Positions 17,082-28,536 of a stretch of DNA of 64,000 nucleotides are shown here, one piece after another. Origin of the DNA: Thermoanaerobaculia bacterium (GTDB lineage: Bacteria > Acidobacteriota > Thermoanaerobaculia > Multivoradales > JAHEKO01). Position 1 is the stretch's first letter, and every line of letters starts with the position of its first letter. A program made the position numbers and the translations under genes. A model generated the notes under the pieces. The model ran no database searches, was not told the DNA's origin, and was given only the letters and a program-made list of their open reading frames with translations. Location of the stretch: NCBI GenBank assembly GCA_947259925.1, contig CAMYOG010000037.1:7516-71515 (forward strand), read 5' to 3'.

Positions 17082-17240
17082 CTAGACGGCGACTTCGATC
17101 TCGCGGACCTGGGCGCCCTCGAGCTGCCCTTCGACGACGGACAGGTACTCCCGAATGGCGTCCTTGATGGCGCGGGGTCCTTCGAGTTCCAGGCGCTGAA
17201 CGCGCTCTTCGCGCGCCGAGAAATCCGACGGAGTTGACGC
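17082..17240 (-). pseudogene. hicB: HicB antitoxin, C-terminal remnant
   Basis: Stop TAG at 17082-17084, 2 nt before the hicA remnant on the same strand, as in intact hicBA modules. The last 29 codons read AIKDAIREYLSVVEGQLEGA then QVREIEVAV, a common HicB C-terminus. Upstream in frame the sequence (SDFSAREERVQRLELEGPR) no longer resembles HicB and has no start codon, so the partial RNase-H-like fold is lost. Both members of the toxin-antitoxin pair have decayed. Confidence 0.55.
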
Positions 17241-17282
17241 CGGCGACCGACCGCCCCGCGTTCGATCGACTGCGGATTCAGC

Positions 17283-19112
17283 CTAGTCGCCAACCGGTTC
17301 ATCATCCGCTGCCGGCTCGACTGCGTGCCGTGACGGCGGCAGGATGATTCGGAAGGTACTGCCCTCACCAAGCTTGCTCTCGAACGCGACCTCGCCGCCC
17401 AGCGCCAGGGCGGTGTGCTTGACGATGGCGAGGCCGAGTCCAGTGCCGCCCAACTCCCGGGAACGCGCAGCGTCGACGCGGTAGAAGCGCTCGAACAGGC
17501 GCTCGTGATGGCGCGGCTCGATGCCGGGGCCCTCATCCGCGACCTCGATCACCACCCGGCCGGCGTCTTCGCGCGCCCGAAGCGCCACGCGGCTGCCCTC
17601 GCACGAGTACTTGACGGCGTTGTCGAGCAGGTTCGACACAGCCTGGCGTAGGGCTTCGTCGTCGCCGTCGACGAGCAGAGGCTCTTCGGGCCAGTCGGCC
17701 GTCAGGCTGATCCGTTTCGCTTCGCCCGCGGGCTCGATCAGCCGCAGCGACTCCTCGAGTACGTCGCATACGTCCAGGGGCGACAGCTCAAGCGGCGCCT
17801 CCTCCGACTCGAGACGCGACAGCGACAGCAGATCGGTCACCAGGTTCAGCAGCCTTTCGCTCTGACGATCGAGCTTGCCGAGGAAGCGTTGTCGCAGGGA
17901 CGGCTCGAGCTCGGGATCGTCGATCAGGGTTTCCGCCAAGCCTCGAATCACGGTCACCGGGGTCTTGATTTCATGCGACACGTTGCCGACGAAGTCGCGC
18001 CGCACCGCCTCCAGGTGCTGCAGCCGGCTGACGTCGTGCAGCACCAGGACCGCACCCACCAGGTCGCCGTTAGCACGCAGGGGAGAGGCCCGGAGTTCGA
18101 GATGGCGGTCCAGCGATCCAGGAAGATAAGCCCTCCGGTGGCAGATCTCTTGAGTGCGGAGGGTCTCACTCAGGATCTCGGTCACCTCCCGGATGCGGGT
18201 GGTCTCCCAGATCGGTCGCCCCACTGAGCCCTCGGGATCCAGGTCGAGGAGTCCCCCGGCGACCTGGTTGACGTGCACGATGCGCTCGTCACGGTCGACT
18301 GCAACAACGCCTTCCACCATGCTCGAGAGGATCGCCGAAAGCTTATTGCGGTCGGCAGCCAGGGTGGCCGCAGAACGGTGCAGCTCCTCGCTCATGCTGT
18401 TGAAGGCGACGGCCAGCTGGCCGAGCTCGTCATGCGACGTCACCGCTACTCGCTGTGCGTAAGCGCCTTGGGCGATGGCCTCGGCGCGGGTTGCCATCGC
18501 TCGCAGCGGTCGGGTAAACCGGGGCGCCAGAAAGCCGCTCAAGGCCAGGCCGGCTGCTACCGCTATTAGGGCCCCCAGCAGCACCAGTCCGCGAAGATGC
18601 CGCAGTCGCTCTTCGAGCAGAGTGAGGGGCAGCGAGGTGCGCACGAAACCCAAGCGGGCCCCGTCGTGCTCGAGCGGCAGCGCCAGATAGCGCATCCGCT
18701 GTTCGACCGTGCGGCTGAAGCGGCTCGCCATGCCGAGGCCGGTTCGCCCGGCCTCGAGGATCTCGGGACGGGTGGCGTGGTTGTCCATGCGTCGCGGATC
18801 CTCGGCCGAATCGGCGACCACCACACCACCGTCATCCATGACGGTGAAGCGCGTTCCCAGCGAGCCCCCCAGGGTAGTCACCATCTCCCGCAGCGCCCTT
18901 TGCGCCTCCGAGTTGTCCGGCTGCGTCAGGCCGACAACCGCGATGTTGTGCAGCAGCCGCGCTTCGTTCTCCAGCTGACGATCGACGGCCGCGAGCGTCT
19001 CGCGCTCGACGAAGCCGCTCGCCAGGAACCCGACAATCCCGGCGGTCACCAGGATCAGGACACAGAAGCCGGCAAAGAGCCGCCAGACGAAACCGATACG
19101 AAACTTGGTCAA
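17283..19112 (-). CDS. phoR: Phosphate-responsive sensor histidine kinase PhoR
   Basis: 609 residues. Membrane helices near 10-33 and 174-195 enclose a periplasmic sensor of about 140 residues. HAMP about 196-250, PAS about 255-365, HisKA with phosphoacceptor H380 (NVSHEIKTP), HATPase with N-box NLLDNAVKYS, DEGPGIEP and GGTGLGLAIVKH. It autophosphorylates and passes phosphate to PhoB. Last gene of the pst-pho cluster, 33 nt after phoB. The large periplasmic domain is bigger than in enterobacterial PhoR and is like that of Gram-positive PhoR/WalK-type kinases; the genomic context makes the PhoR call strong. Confidence 0.9.
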   Translation of the reverse strand: MTKFRIGFVWRLFAGFCVLILVTAGIVGFLASGFVERETLAAVDRQLENEARLLHNIAVVGLTQPDNSEAQRALREMVTTLGGSLGTRFTVMDDGGVVVADSAEDPRRMDNHATRPEILEAGRTGLGMASRFSRTVEQRMRYLALPLEHDGARLGFVRTSLPLTLLEERLRHLRGLVLLGALIAVAAGLALSGFLAPRFTRPLRAMATRAEAIAQGAYAQRVAVTSHDELGQLAVAFNSMSEELHRSAATLAADRNKLSAILSSMVEGVVAVDRDERIVHVNQVAGGLLDLDPEGSVGRPIWETTRIREVTEILSETLRTQEICHRRAYLPGSLDRHLELRASPLRANGDLVGAVLVLHDVSRLQHLEAVRRDFVGNVSHEIKTPVTVIRGLAETLIDDPELEPSLRQRFLGKLDRQSERLLNLVTDLLSLSRLESEEAPLELSPLDVCDVLEESLRLIEPAGEAKRISLTADWPEEPLLVDGDDEALRQAVSNLLDNAVKYSCEGSRVALRAREDAGRVVIEVADEGPGIEPRHHERLFERFYRVDAARSRELGGTGLGLAIVKHTALALGGEVAFESKLGEGSTFRIILPPSRHAVEPAADDEPVGD

Positions 19113-19145
19113 GACCTCCTCTCCAACCGCTGGTGGCGATGGCAG

Positions 19146-19850
19146 CTAGGCCGACTGCTCCTGGTCGCGAAACCGGTAGCCCACCCCGCGGATCGTGACC
19201 ACCAGATGCCGCCGATTCCCCAGCTTCTTGCGGATTGCCCTCACGTGCACGTCGATGTTGCGCTCGATGACGACCGCTCGGTCGCCAATCACGCTATCCA
19301 GCAGCTGCTCACGGGTGAAGACGCGGCCGGGGTGCGAAGCGAGCCGGTGCAGCAGGCGGAACTCGGTAGCCGTGAAATCGACCGGCAGTCCGTCGACTTG
19401 AACCTCGTGCCGCAACGGGTCGACGACCAGTCCTTCCCGTTCGATTCGCTTGTCCGCCCCTTCTTCGTCCTGCAAGGTGCCGCGACGCAAGACCGCCCGT
19501 ACGCGGGCGATGAGCTCCCGCGGGCTGAACGGCTTGGTCACATAGTCGTCGGCTCCGACTCCGAGGCCGAGCACGATGTCACTCTCTTCGCCCTTGGCGC
19601 TGACGATGATCACCGGAATCCTCCGTGTGGCGGCGTCCGACTTGAGCCGGCGGCACACCTCGATGCCGTGGAGGCCGGGAAGCAGCAGGTCGAGAAGCAC
19701 CAGATCGGCGCCACGGCGCCGCACCAAGTCGAGGCCGGCCTCGCCGTCGGCGGCGGCGACGACGGCGAAGCCTTCCCGCGCCAGGTTGTGCTCGATCATC
19801 TCGCGGATGTCGGGCTCGTCCTCGATGACCGCGATCCTGTGCCGCTCCAA
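19146..19850 (-). CDS. phoB: Phosphate regulon response regulator PhoB
   Basis: 234 residues, OmpR/PhoB family. Receiver domain 1-120 with acidic pocket E10-D11-E12, phosphoacceptor D54 (VLLDLLLPG) and K106 (VTKPFSP). Winged-helix DNA-binding domain about 135-230 with TATEFRLLHRLASHPGRVFT and NIDVHVRAIRKKLG. I chose TTG at 19850 over upstream codons because GGAAGGAG lies 5 nt before it and the protein then begins directly with the first beta strand (ERHRIAVIEDE). Expected to bind the Pho boxes described at 28425-28527. Confidence 0.9.
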   Translation of the reverse strand: MERHRIAVIEDEPDIREMIEHNLAREGFAVVAAADGEAGLDLVRRRGADLVLLDLLLPGLHGIEVCRRLKSDAATRRIPVIIVSAKGEESDIVLGLGVGADDYVTKPFSPRELIARVRAVLRRGTLQDEEGADKRIEREGLVVDPLRHEVQVDGLPVDFTATEFRLLHRLASHPGRVFTREQLLDSVIGDRAVVIERNIDVHVRAIRKKLGNRRHLVVTIRGVGYRFRDQEQSA

Positions 19851-19882
19851 CCGGGCTCCTTCCCTTGGTGACGCCAGGGCGA

Positions 19883-21076
19883 TCAAAACACGAACTGCCA
19901 CTGCATGACGACCTGGCGGCGATCGTCGCCGTCAACGCCGTCGACATTCGACTCGCTGCGCACCAGGAACTGGACCTTGGCCTTGTGCTTGTTGAAAAAG
20001 TAGTTGACGCCGAGATCGTAGGCCGTCCATTCGGACTCGTAGCCGTCGGTGTCCATCGAGTCCCACTTGCCGACGAACTCGACCGGGGTATTGGCCAGCA
20101 TGTAGCCGCCCTCGAGCTGCCACTTCTTGATCGTGGTCTCACCGTCGACGTACATGCCGCTGGTGACGTTGCGATCGAACATCCGGCCGAAGACCTGATT
20201 GTACTCGAGGTCGACCGAGAAGCCCTTGCCGCGCAGACCGCCGCTCAGCTCCCAGCCCTGGGCGGTATCGAGGTCGCACTTCTTGAGGTTGTTGCAGACC
20301 TTGTTGCCACTCTCGTCGATGTCGGTGTAGTCGAGGTTGTCTTCGTCGTTGTTCGACCAGTAGAACGCCGCGGCCTCGATCGCGGTGTTGATCTTGCCGC
20401 GCTTGAAGTCGCCCTGGTCCCGCTTGATGGGCTCGCCAGGGAAATAGGTAACCCGGCCGACGCCGACCCAACCCTCGTTGAAGTCCTCGGCGTCGTTGGC
20501 CGGCGTGTCGAAGTCCATGCGCCGGTTGTCGGGGTCGAAGCGCTGGCCGCCGATGTTGGCCTTGTACTCGAACTTCTTGTTGTCGGAGTGACCGTCCACA
20601 CGGAAACCGAGCATCCGATCCGGGCTACCGAAGTTGTGCTGACCGACGAACCAGCGCTCCACCGTCTGCTGGCGCTTCGACGAGGTCAGGAACTCGCGCG
20701 AGAAGACCGACTTGGAGTTGCCGATGAAGACCTTGTGGTTCTTCCAACCCGTGTACTGCATGTAGGCGTCCTTGACGGCGACTTCGTTCTCGTCAAGTGA
20801 CTTGCCGAGATCGACCTGGACCTTGCCGTTCCAGTTCTTGGTCACCGAGCCCTCGATGTAGGGCCGCAGGCGACGGAAGAAGATCGAATCGTCGGACTCG
20901 CCCTCGCCTTCGGCCGGGTCCTCCTTGAAGTACAGGTACTGCATCTGGATGCGGGCGCCGACCTCGATGAACTTGTCGCCGTCCTCGTAGACCTTGATGC
21001 CGGCCGAGGCCGGGGCGGCGAGACAGGCGCAAGCCAGCGCCCCCAGGATCGTCCAACCGATGCGTCTTCTAGACAT
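19883..21076 (-). CDS. Phosphate-selective porin (OprP/OprO family)
   Basis: 397 residues. Signal peptide ends near ASA in ACLAAPASAG. The mature part has beta-barrel character: short alternating strands, FIEVGARIQMQYLYF near the N-terminus and a terminal strand QVVMQWQFVF ending in Phe as outer-membrane porins do. RRLRPYIEG and KVQVDLG match the OprP/OprO family opening strands. Start ATG 21076 with AAGGAG 8-9 nt upstream, preferred over an ATG 30 nt further up. It sits between phoU and phoB, so it is very likely the outer-membrane entry for phosphate. The 95-nt gap before it shows no clear extra Pho box. Confidence 0.85.
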   Translation of the reverse strand: MSRRRIGWTILGALACACLAAPASAGIKVYEDGDKFIEVGARIQMQYLYFKEDPAEGEGESDDSIFFRRLRPYIEGSVTKNWNGKVQVDLGKSLDENEVAVKDAYMQYTGWKNHKVFIGNSKSVFSREFLTSSKRQQTVERWFVGQHNFGSPDRMLGFRVDGHSDNKKFEYKANIGGQRFDPDNRRMDFDTPANDAEDFNEGWVGVGRVTYFPGEPIKRDQGDFKRGKINTAIEAAAFYWSNNDEDNLDYTDIDESGNKVCNNLKKCDLDTAQGWELSGGLRGKGFSVDLEYNQVFGRMFDRNVTSGMYVDGETTIKKWQLEGGYMLANTPVEFVGKWDSMDTDGYESEWTAYDLGVNYFFNKHKAKVQFLVRSESNVDGVDGDDRRQVVMQWQFVF

Positions 21077-21171
21077 TCTCTTTCTCCTTCTATCAACGTT
21101 CATGCATGGATCTGATCGTTCACGGTTGGGCTGTTTCGCGGTCCTGGCTCCGAAAGGCTCGCGGCTCCCGC

Positions 21172-21828
21172 TCAGTGCCCCCGATGGCGGATGACCTCTC
21201 CTTCGACCATGAACACCACGTCCTCGGCGATGTTGGTGGCGAGATCCCCGATCCTCTCGAGATAGCGCGACACCGAGAGCAGCTGGATCAGCTCGTCCAC
21301 CTGCTCGAGATCGCTGCGCAGAGCGTCCTTGACGACATCGAAGAGCCGCTTGTGAAGCCGGTCGACCTCGTCTTCGTCGCCAAGCACGCGGCGGGCGAGG
21401 TCGGTGTCCGACTTCACCACGGCGTCCAGGCTGTCGCGCAGCATCTTGCGCACGCGCTCGGCCATCGCGTGGATCTCCTCCGGCACCGCTGTCCCGGGAT
21501 CTGGGCCCAGGTCGCGACCCCGCTCGGCGATGTTCTGGGCCAGGTCGCCTACCCGCTCGAGGTCGTTGTTGACCTTGAGGACGGCCAGCACGAATCGCAG
21601 GTCTTGGGCCACCGGCTGATGGAGGGCCAGCAGCTTGAGGCATTCGTCTTCGACCAGGATCTCCTGGTCGTCCACCTCGCGATCGCCGGCGATCACCTCC
21701 GCGGCGAGCTCGGTGCGGCCGTCGGTGATCGTCAGCAGCGCCTTCTGGGTCGCCTCCTCGACCATCGAGCCGAGGATCAGCAGTTGCTTCTTGAGCCGCT
21801 CCAGGTCGCGCAGCAGGTGTGTCGCCAT
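21172..21828 (-). CDS. phoU: Phosphate signalling protein PhoU
   Basis: 218 residues, the normal length: two repeated three-helix bundles, each with the metal-binding motif D-x-E-R-x-G-D (NDLERVGDLAQNIAER in the first, SRYLERIGDLATNIAED in the second). Couples the Pst transporter to the PhoR kinase so that PhoB is kept silent when phosphate is plentiful. The ATG at 21828 has GGAG 7-8 nt upstream and is 26 nt from the pstB stop. Confidence 0.95.
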   Translation of the reverse strand: MATHLLRDLERLKKQLLILGSMVEEATQKALLTITDGRTELAAEVIAGDREVDDQEILVEDECLKLLALHQPVAQDLRFVLAVLKVNNDLERVGDLAQNIAERGRDLGPDPGTAVPEEIHAMAERVRKMLRDSLDAVVKSDTDLARRVLGDEDEVDRLHKRLFDVVKDALRSDLEQVDELIQLLSVSRYLERIGDLATNIAEDVVFMVEGEVIRHRGH

Positions 21829-21854
21829 GCTCGATCTCCTCTCCGTGCCCTCGA

Positions 21855-22748
21855 TCAGCCGAAACGGCCGGTGATGTAGTCCTCGGTCGAGCGCAACAGG
21901 GGATTGGTGAACAGGTCCTCGGTGGCTCCGTACTCGATCATCCGGCCGAGGTACATGAAGGCCGTGTAGTCGGAGGTGCGCGAGGCCTGCTGCATGTTGT
22001 GGGTGACGATCAGGATCGTGTACTCGCCGCGCAGCGCCTGGATGAGGTCCTCGATTTTTCCGGTGGCGATCGGATCGAGGGCGGAGCAGGGCTCGTCCAT
22101 CAGCAGCACCTCGGGCTCGGCGGCGATCGCCCGCGCGATGCACAGCCGCTGCTGCTGGCCGCCGGACAGGCCCAGTGCCAGCTCGTCCAGGCGGTCCTTC
22201 ACCTCGTCCCAGAGGGCGGCGCCGCGCAAACTGCGCTCGCACACCTCGTCCAGGACCTGCTTGCGGTTCTCGCCGTCGATGCGCAGGGCGTAGACCACGT
22301 TCTCGTAGATCGACATCGGGAACGGATTCGACTTCTGGAACACCATCCCCATGCGCTTGCGGAGCTCGATCACGTCGATCTCGCGGCTGTAGATCGGGTC
22401 CCCGGCGAGCCGCATGTCGCCGCTGATGCGGACGGTGTCGATGAGGTCGTTCAGCCGGTTGACCGAACGCAGCAGGGTGGATTTGCCGCAACCCGAGGGG
22501 CCGATCAGCGCCGTCACCTTGCCCCGCGGCACACCCATGGAGACATGGAACAGCGCCTGGGCCTCCCCGTACCAGAGGTTGAAGTCGTCCACGTCGAGAA
22601 CCGACTCCTCCCGCTTCAAGGCGTCGTGAACGAGGCTCGGCGCGGTCTCGCCGCGGGCGATCGCTTCCAACGGATCGTCGGTCGCCACCGGGCGAGCGCC
22701 TTGCGGCTCGCCCTGCGTCGGATCGTCGGTGGGGGTCGGCATTTCCAT
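21855..22748 (-). CDS. pstB: Phosphate ABC transporter ATP-binding protein PstB
   Basis: 297 residues. About 48 residues longer at the N-terminus than typical PstB (about 250), the extra stretch being acidic and proline-rich. Walker [11 protein letters not shown]-loop in [10 protein letters not shown] (the PstB signature), ABC signature [14 protein letters not shown], Walker [14 protein letters not shown] and the switch histidine in VTHNMQQA. Drives phosphate import with PstC and PstA. The gene starts 17 nt after the pstA stop. Confidence 0.95.
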   Translation of the reverse strand: MEMPTPTDDPTQGEPQGARPVATDDPLEAIARGETAPSLVHDALKREESVLDVDDFNLWYGEAQALFHVSMGVPRGKVTALIGPSGCGKSTLLRSVNRLNDLIDTVRISGDMRLAGDPIYSREIDVIELRKRMGMVFQKSNPFPMSIYENVVYALRIDGENRKQVLDEVCERSLRGAALWDEVKDRLDELALGLSGGQQQRLCIARAIAAEPEVLLMDEPCSALDPIATGKIEDLIQALRGEYTILIVTHNMQQASRTSDYTAFMYLGRMIEYGATEDLFTNPLLRSTEDYITGRFG

Positions 22749-22765
22749 GTCTCAAGCTCCGGAAG

Positions 22766-24555
<1,790 letters not shown>

Positions 24556-24559
<4 letters not shown>

Positions 24560-27252
24560 AGCTGGTAGGCCCGCTTGCGGAATCGCAGCCGCACGATCTC
24601 GGCCACGGTGTTGACGATGAAGGTCATCACGAAGAGCACCAGCGCGGCCAGGAAGAGCGTCCGGTAGTGGGTCGAGTCCTTCACCGCCTCAGGCAGCTCG
24701 ACAGCGATGTTGGCCGACAGGGTGCGGAAGCCCTCGAAGATGTTCCACTCCAGCACCGGTGTGTTGCCGGCCGCCATCAGCACGATCATGGTCTCGCCCA
24801 CCGCGCGGCCGAGCCCGACCATCAGGGCCGAGAAGAGACCACTCATGGCAGTGGGAATGACGATCCGTACCGCCGTCTGCCACGGGGTGGCGCCGGCCCC
24901 GAGCGAGGCCGAGCGCAGGTGCTCGGGCACGGTCGACAGCGCGTCCTCGGAGATAGTGTAGATGATCGGGATGATGGCGAAGCCCATCACGAAGCCCACC
25001 ACCAAGGCATTGCGCTGCACGAAGGTGTCGACGTAGCTGCCGCGCGGATCGAAGCCCGAGGCGTCGAGGAGAGCAGAAATGGCAACGGCGAGAGCCACCG
25101 TGGTAGCCAGTCCGAGCAAGAACCGGCAGGCGTCGGCCAGGGCGAACCGCCGCCGGTCCCAGCCCGCGCCGCGCTCGCGCATCCACGGGCTCACGAAGCG
25201 GCTGCCGAACCACACCACGATGAGCGCCGAGAGCGGCAGCCACAGCAGCAGCCAGCCGCCGGTAGCGTCGGCGAAGCGCTCGGCGCCGGCCGCCACCTCC
25301 GCGTCCCAGGCGAGCCAGCCCCGGATGTCGCCGCCGAACAGCAGTCGCTCGAACAGCGGCCCCCACCACAGCGCCAGCGCGATGCCCAGCGGGGCGGCGA
25401 GCGCGATCCAGCCAAAGCGCCAGTGCGCGAAGCGCAGGGTGAGCCACGCTGGCAGCATCTGCCAGGTGTAAGCGCCAAGCAGGAAGGCGAGCGGCAGGGT
25501 CAGGAAGAGCGCCAGGGTGGCCGGCACCACGTCCTCCAGGAAGGGCGCGAACACCAGCGCCGCCAGAAAGCCCAGCACGACGCTCGGCAGGCTGGCCATG
25601 AGCTCGATTGCCGGCTTGATCACCGCCTTGGTGCGGGCGTGCAGGAACTCGCTGGTGTAGATCGCGGCCAGCAGGGCGAGCGGGGCGCCCAGCAGCATCG
25701 AGTAGAAGGTGGCCTTGAGGGTGCCGAAGATCAGCGGGTAGAGACCCAGCTTGGGCTCGAAATCATCGGTGCCGCTCGAAGACTGCCACACGTGCAGCGG
25801 CTCGTTGTAGCCCTCGTACCAGACCGGGCGGAACAGCGCCTTGAAGCTGGCCTCGGGGTAGCCGGGGTCGAAGCCGGCATGGAAGAGCCGGCCGCCGGTG
25901 AGTGCTACCAGGCCGTCTTCCTTGGGCGTCATCACGAGATGCGAGAAAGGCCCTGAGGGCGAAGAACCCCCGTCATCGGCCAGCCGCACCGTCGCCAGCT
26001 CGGCCTCGTTGGTCACGTTGGTAAGCCGCACCCGGCCGTCGGCGAAGCTCGAGAACAGCAGCCGGCTGCGTGCCGAAGGTGCCAGTGCCATCGCCGCGTC
26101 GTCGCCCGCCTCCGCCAGCCGCTTCGTCTCGACCAGCCGGGTAGTAGCGCGCGGCTCGAGCTCGAGGCCGTCGATGCCGGGTCCTTCGTAGTCCGTCAGG
26201 CGCAGCAGGAAGCCGGCGCGCACGGCACCGCTCGAGTCTCCCCAGACCAGCGTCCGGTTGCCGAGCAGGAAGCGCAGGGCGGTGAGCGACGCGCCGGGAC
26301 CGACCAGCCGGCCCTTTTCGGCCACGTAGGCGTCTTCCTGGCTCGCCGTCTGGACTCTCAAAAGCTCGCCGCTCGCCCAGGCGACGAACACATCGGTGCC
26401 GGCCCCGGTGACTTCCAGGTAGCGGGGCACGCCGCTGCCGAGGGCTTCGAAGGGCAGTTCGAACGGGGGCGAGAAGGTGACACTCGTGCGGCCGGTGAGG
26501 AAGTTGGAGCGCTCTTCGCCTCGAATCGCCACCAAGCGCGTCCGCGCTGGCGGCCCCGGCTCCTCGGCCAGCGCCACGATCAGCGGGCCGCTGGTTCGCA
26601 GTACCAGCCGGACGCGGCGCACCGGACCCTCGGCCACGACCGTGGCCTCCCCCAGCTCGACGCGTAGCTGCTGCAGACGCACATCACCCGCCGGCGTACG
26701 CTGCACGATGCCGTTACCGAAGCTCGCAACGGTGCCCGGCGGTGCCTCCTCGATCGCCCTGCGGACTTGCGGCGGGAAGGAGTCGGCGCTCCGGACCTCG
26801 GTTGCGAACTCGACGGTTCCAGTTCGCAGGGTGCCGTCGGCCAGGCCGAAGACGGCCTGGGGCCCAGCGAGCAGGAACGAGGCCGACACCAGCTGCCCCG
26901 GCTCGAAGAGCTGCTGCGTGAAGCGCCGTTCGCCGGTGTCGAGACGGAAGACCTCTAGGGCGCCGGAGCGAAAGAGCGCCCAGCCCAGCGTGCGGTATTC
27001 GTCCACGCCGACATGGAGTGGCTCCTCCGGCCAGTTCATGTCGACCATGGCCGGGTCGGCGACGTCTGCCGGCAGGAAGAGGGGCAGCACCACCCACACC
27101 AGGAATACGGCCACGCCGAGGACCGCGAGGATCGTGCCCAGTCCGCCGACGGTGATCAGCGTACCGGCGGAGCGGTCGGCGACGATGACGCTCTTGCTGG
27201 TCCTGCGCTGCCGCTGGCGGCCGGTGAAGCTTTGCACTTCGGGCTCGCTCAT
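24556..27252 (-). CDS. pstC: Phosphate ABC transporter permease PstC, extended form
   Basis: 898 residues against about 300 for classic PstC. A first membrane helix at about 32-62 is followed by a very large periplasmic section (about 65-500) rich in short beta strands, which may fold as a propeller. The permease core follows with the EAA loop at about 770-800 (VPEHLRSASLGAGATPWQTA). An additional unusual loop (residues about 590-690) lies between core helices. The C-terminus ends in RLRFRKRAYQL. Overlaps pstA by 4 nt. Codons and GC match its neighbours, so the extension is native, not a fusion artefact. Confidence 0.9.
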
Positions 27253-27354
27253 GGGCTCGTTCGTCCGAGGATCATCCTTGTTGTTGCATCATGAATCGCG
27301 GGGGCAAGGTTCCCACTCCGCGCCCCGCTGGTAGATCTGGGGCCTGCCCGCGGG

Positions 27355-27368
27355 CGAGCCCGGGCTCG
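27355..27368 (-). terminator. Palindrome between pstS and pstC
   Basis: A perfect 14-bp palindrome (CGAGCCCGGGCTCG) directly after the pstS stop codon, with a second short palindrome GCCCGCGGGC just beside it. No T-run follows. In many bacteria a hairpin here protects or attenuates the transcript so that PstS is made in excess over the membrane subunits; this one is well placed for that. Confidence 0.45.
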
Positions 27369-27371
27369 AGC

Positions 27372-28364
27372 TCAATAGTCGGAGTCGATGTCGACGCCCA
27401 CGCTGGCCAGCGTCTCTTTGGCGATCTCGTACGTCACCGGCAGGTAGCCGTCCTTGACGACGACCTCCTGGCCCGCCTTGGAGAAGATCAGCTTGATGAA
27501 CTCACGCCGCAGTGGGTCGAGATCCTGGCCGGGCTGCTTGTTGACGTAGACCAGCAGGAAGCGGGCCAGCGGATAGTCGGCAACGCTCTCGGCCGATGCC
27601 GGCACCGGGGTATCGCCCTGGTTTCTGGCAAGCGGCACTGTGGCCACGTCCGCGGTCTTGTAGCCGATGCCGCTGTAGCCGATGCCGCCCTTGTCGCTCG
27701 CAACGCCCTGCACTACCGAGCTCGACCCGGGCTGCTCTTTGACCGAGTCCTTGTAGTCGCCACCGAAAAGGGCGTTCTTCTTGAAGAAGCCGTAGGTGCC
27801 GGACGCCGAGTTGCGGCCGTAGAGGCTGATTGGCAGGCTGGCCCAGGAGCCCTCGACGCCCGCCTGGCCCCAGGTCGAGATGTCCGTCGCGTAGCCGCCG
27901 CCGCGGTTCGACGAGAAGATCGCGTCGACCTGCGGCAGGCTGAGGCCTTGGCCGGCGATCGGGTTGTCGCGGTGTACGTAGACGGCCACCATGTCGATCG
28001 AGGTGCGGACCGCGGTGGGCTTGTAGCCGAAGCTCTTCTCGTACTCGTCCACCTCGCTCTCCTTCATCGGTCGGCTCATCGGGCCGAAGTTGGAGGTGCC
28101 GGCGATCAGGGCCGGCGGCGCCGTCGAGGAGCCCTTGCCCTCGATCTCCACCTGGACGTTGGGGTAGACCTCTTTGAACTTCTCGGCCCACAGCGTCATC
28201 AGGTTGTTCAGCGTGTCCGAGCCGACGCTCTTGACGGTGCCCGAGACACCCTGTACCGCCTTGTAGTCGGGCAGGCGCTCGTCGACCGCGACCTGGGCCG
28301 ACGCCGGAGATGTCAGCAGACTCAGGACCAGAAGGGCGGCGGGAATTACTCTTCTCATTCTCAT
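27372..28364 (-). CDS. pstS: Phosphate-binding periplasmic protein PstS
   Basis: 330 residues. Signal peptide 1-23 ending ASAQ. Phosphate-binding motifs: VGSDTLNNLM (N-terminal loop), GKGSSTAPPALIAG and SRPMKESE (SRP loop), and RNSASGTYGFF (the R-x-S-G-T loop). Family: PBP domain-like, OprO-like PstS. It is the first gene of the cluster, 119 nt before pstC, with a hairpin between. Two ATG codons (28364 and 28358) are possible; GGAG is 11 nt before the first. A Pho-box-like sequence lies 60-77 nt upstream of the start. Confidence 0.95.
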   Translation of the reverse strand: MRMRRVIPAALLVLSLLTSPASAQVAVDERLPDYKAVQGVSGTVKSVGSDTLNNLMTLWAEKFKEVYPNVQVEIEGKGSSTAPPALIAGTSNFGPMSRPMKESEVDEYEKSFGYKPTAVRTSIDMVAVYVHRDNPIAGQGLSLPQVDAIFSSNRGGGYATDISTWGQAGVEGSWASLPISLYGRNSASGTYGFFKKNALFGGDYKDSVKEQPGSSSVVQGVASDKGGIGYSGIGYKTADVATVPLARNQGDTPVPASAESVADYPLARFLLVYVNKQPGQDLDPLRREFIKLIFSKAGQEVVVKDGYLPVTYEIAKETLASVGVDIDSDY

Positions 28365-28424
28365 TGTCTTTCAGACTCCTTGTGGTTCGTCGTCTTCTTG
28401 TCCTTGGAAAGCCTAGGAGCCCTT

Positions 28425-28441
28425 TGTTAAGGGCCAGTAAA
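28425..28441 (-). promoter_or_regulatory. Candidate Pho box of pstS
   Basis: Read on the coding (minus) strand: TTTACT, five bases, TTAACA. Two hexamers of the type TT(A/T)AC(A/T) spaced one helical turn (11 bp) apart are what PhoB/PhoP-family dimers bind. Located 60-77 nt before the pstS start. A near-identical second copy in the opposite orientation lies at 28510-28526. Confidence 0.55.
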
Positions 28442-28509
28442 GGCCCGAGAAAGATCTGCGTATTCGCGGGAACGTGTCCTCAGATCCCACGACGGACACC
28501 TTCGGGCCC

Positions 28510-28526
28510 TTTACTGAGGCTTAACC
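28510..28526 (+). promoter_or_regulatory. Second Pho-box-like site, opposite orientation
   Basis: Read on the plus strand: TTTACT, GAGGC, TTAACC. Same hexamer spacing as the site at 28425-28441. The two sites are parts of an imperfect inverted repeat (each about 22 bp, sharing GTTAAG, CAGTAAAGG and CCCGA). It points towards the truncated transposase at 28537, so whatever gene it once served on the plus strand has been lost or displaced. Confidence 0.45.
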
Positions 28527-28536
28527 GGGTATTCAC

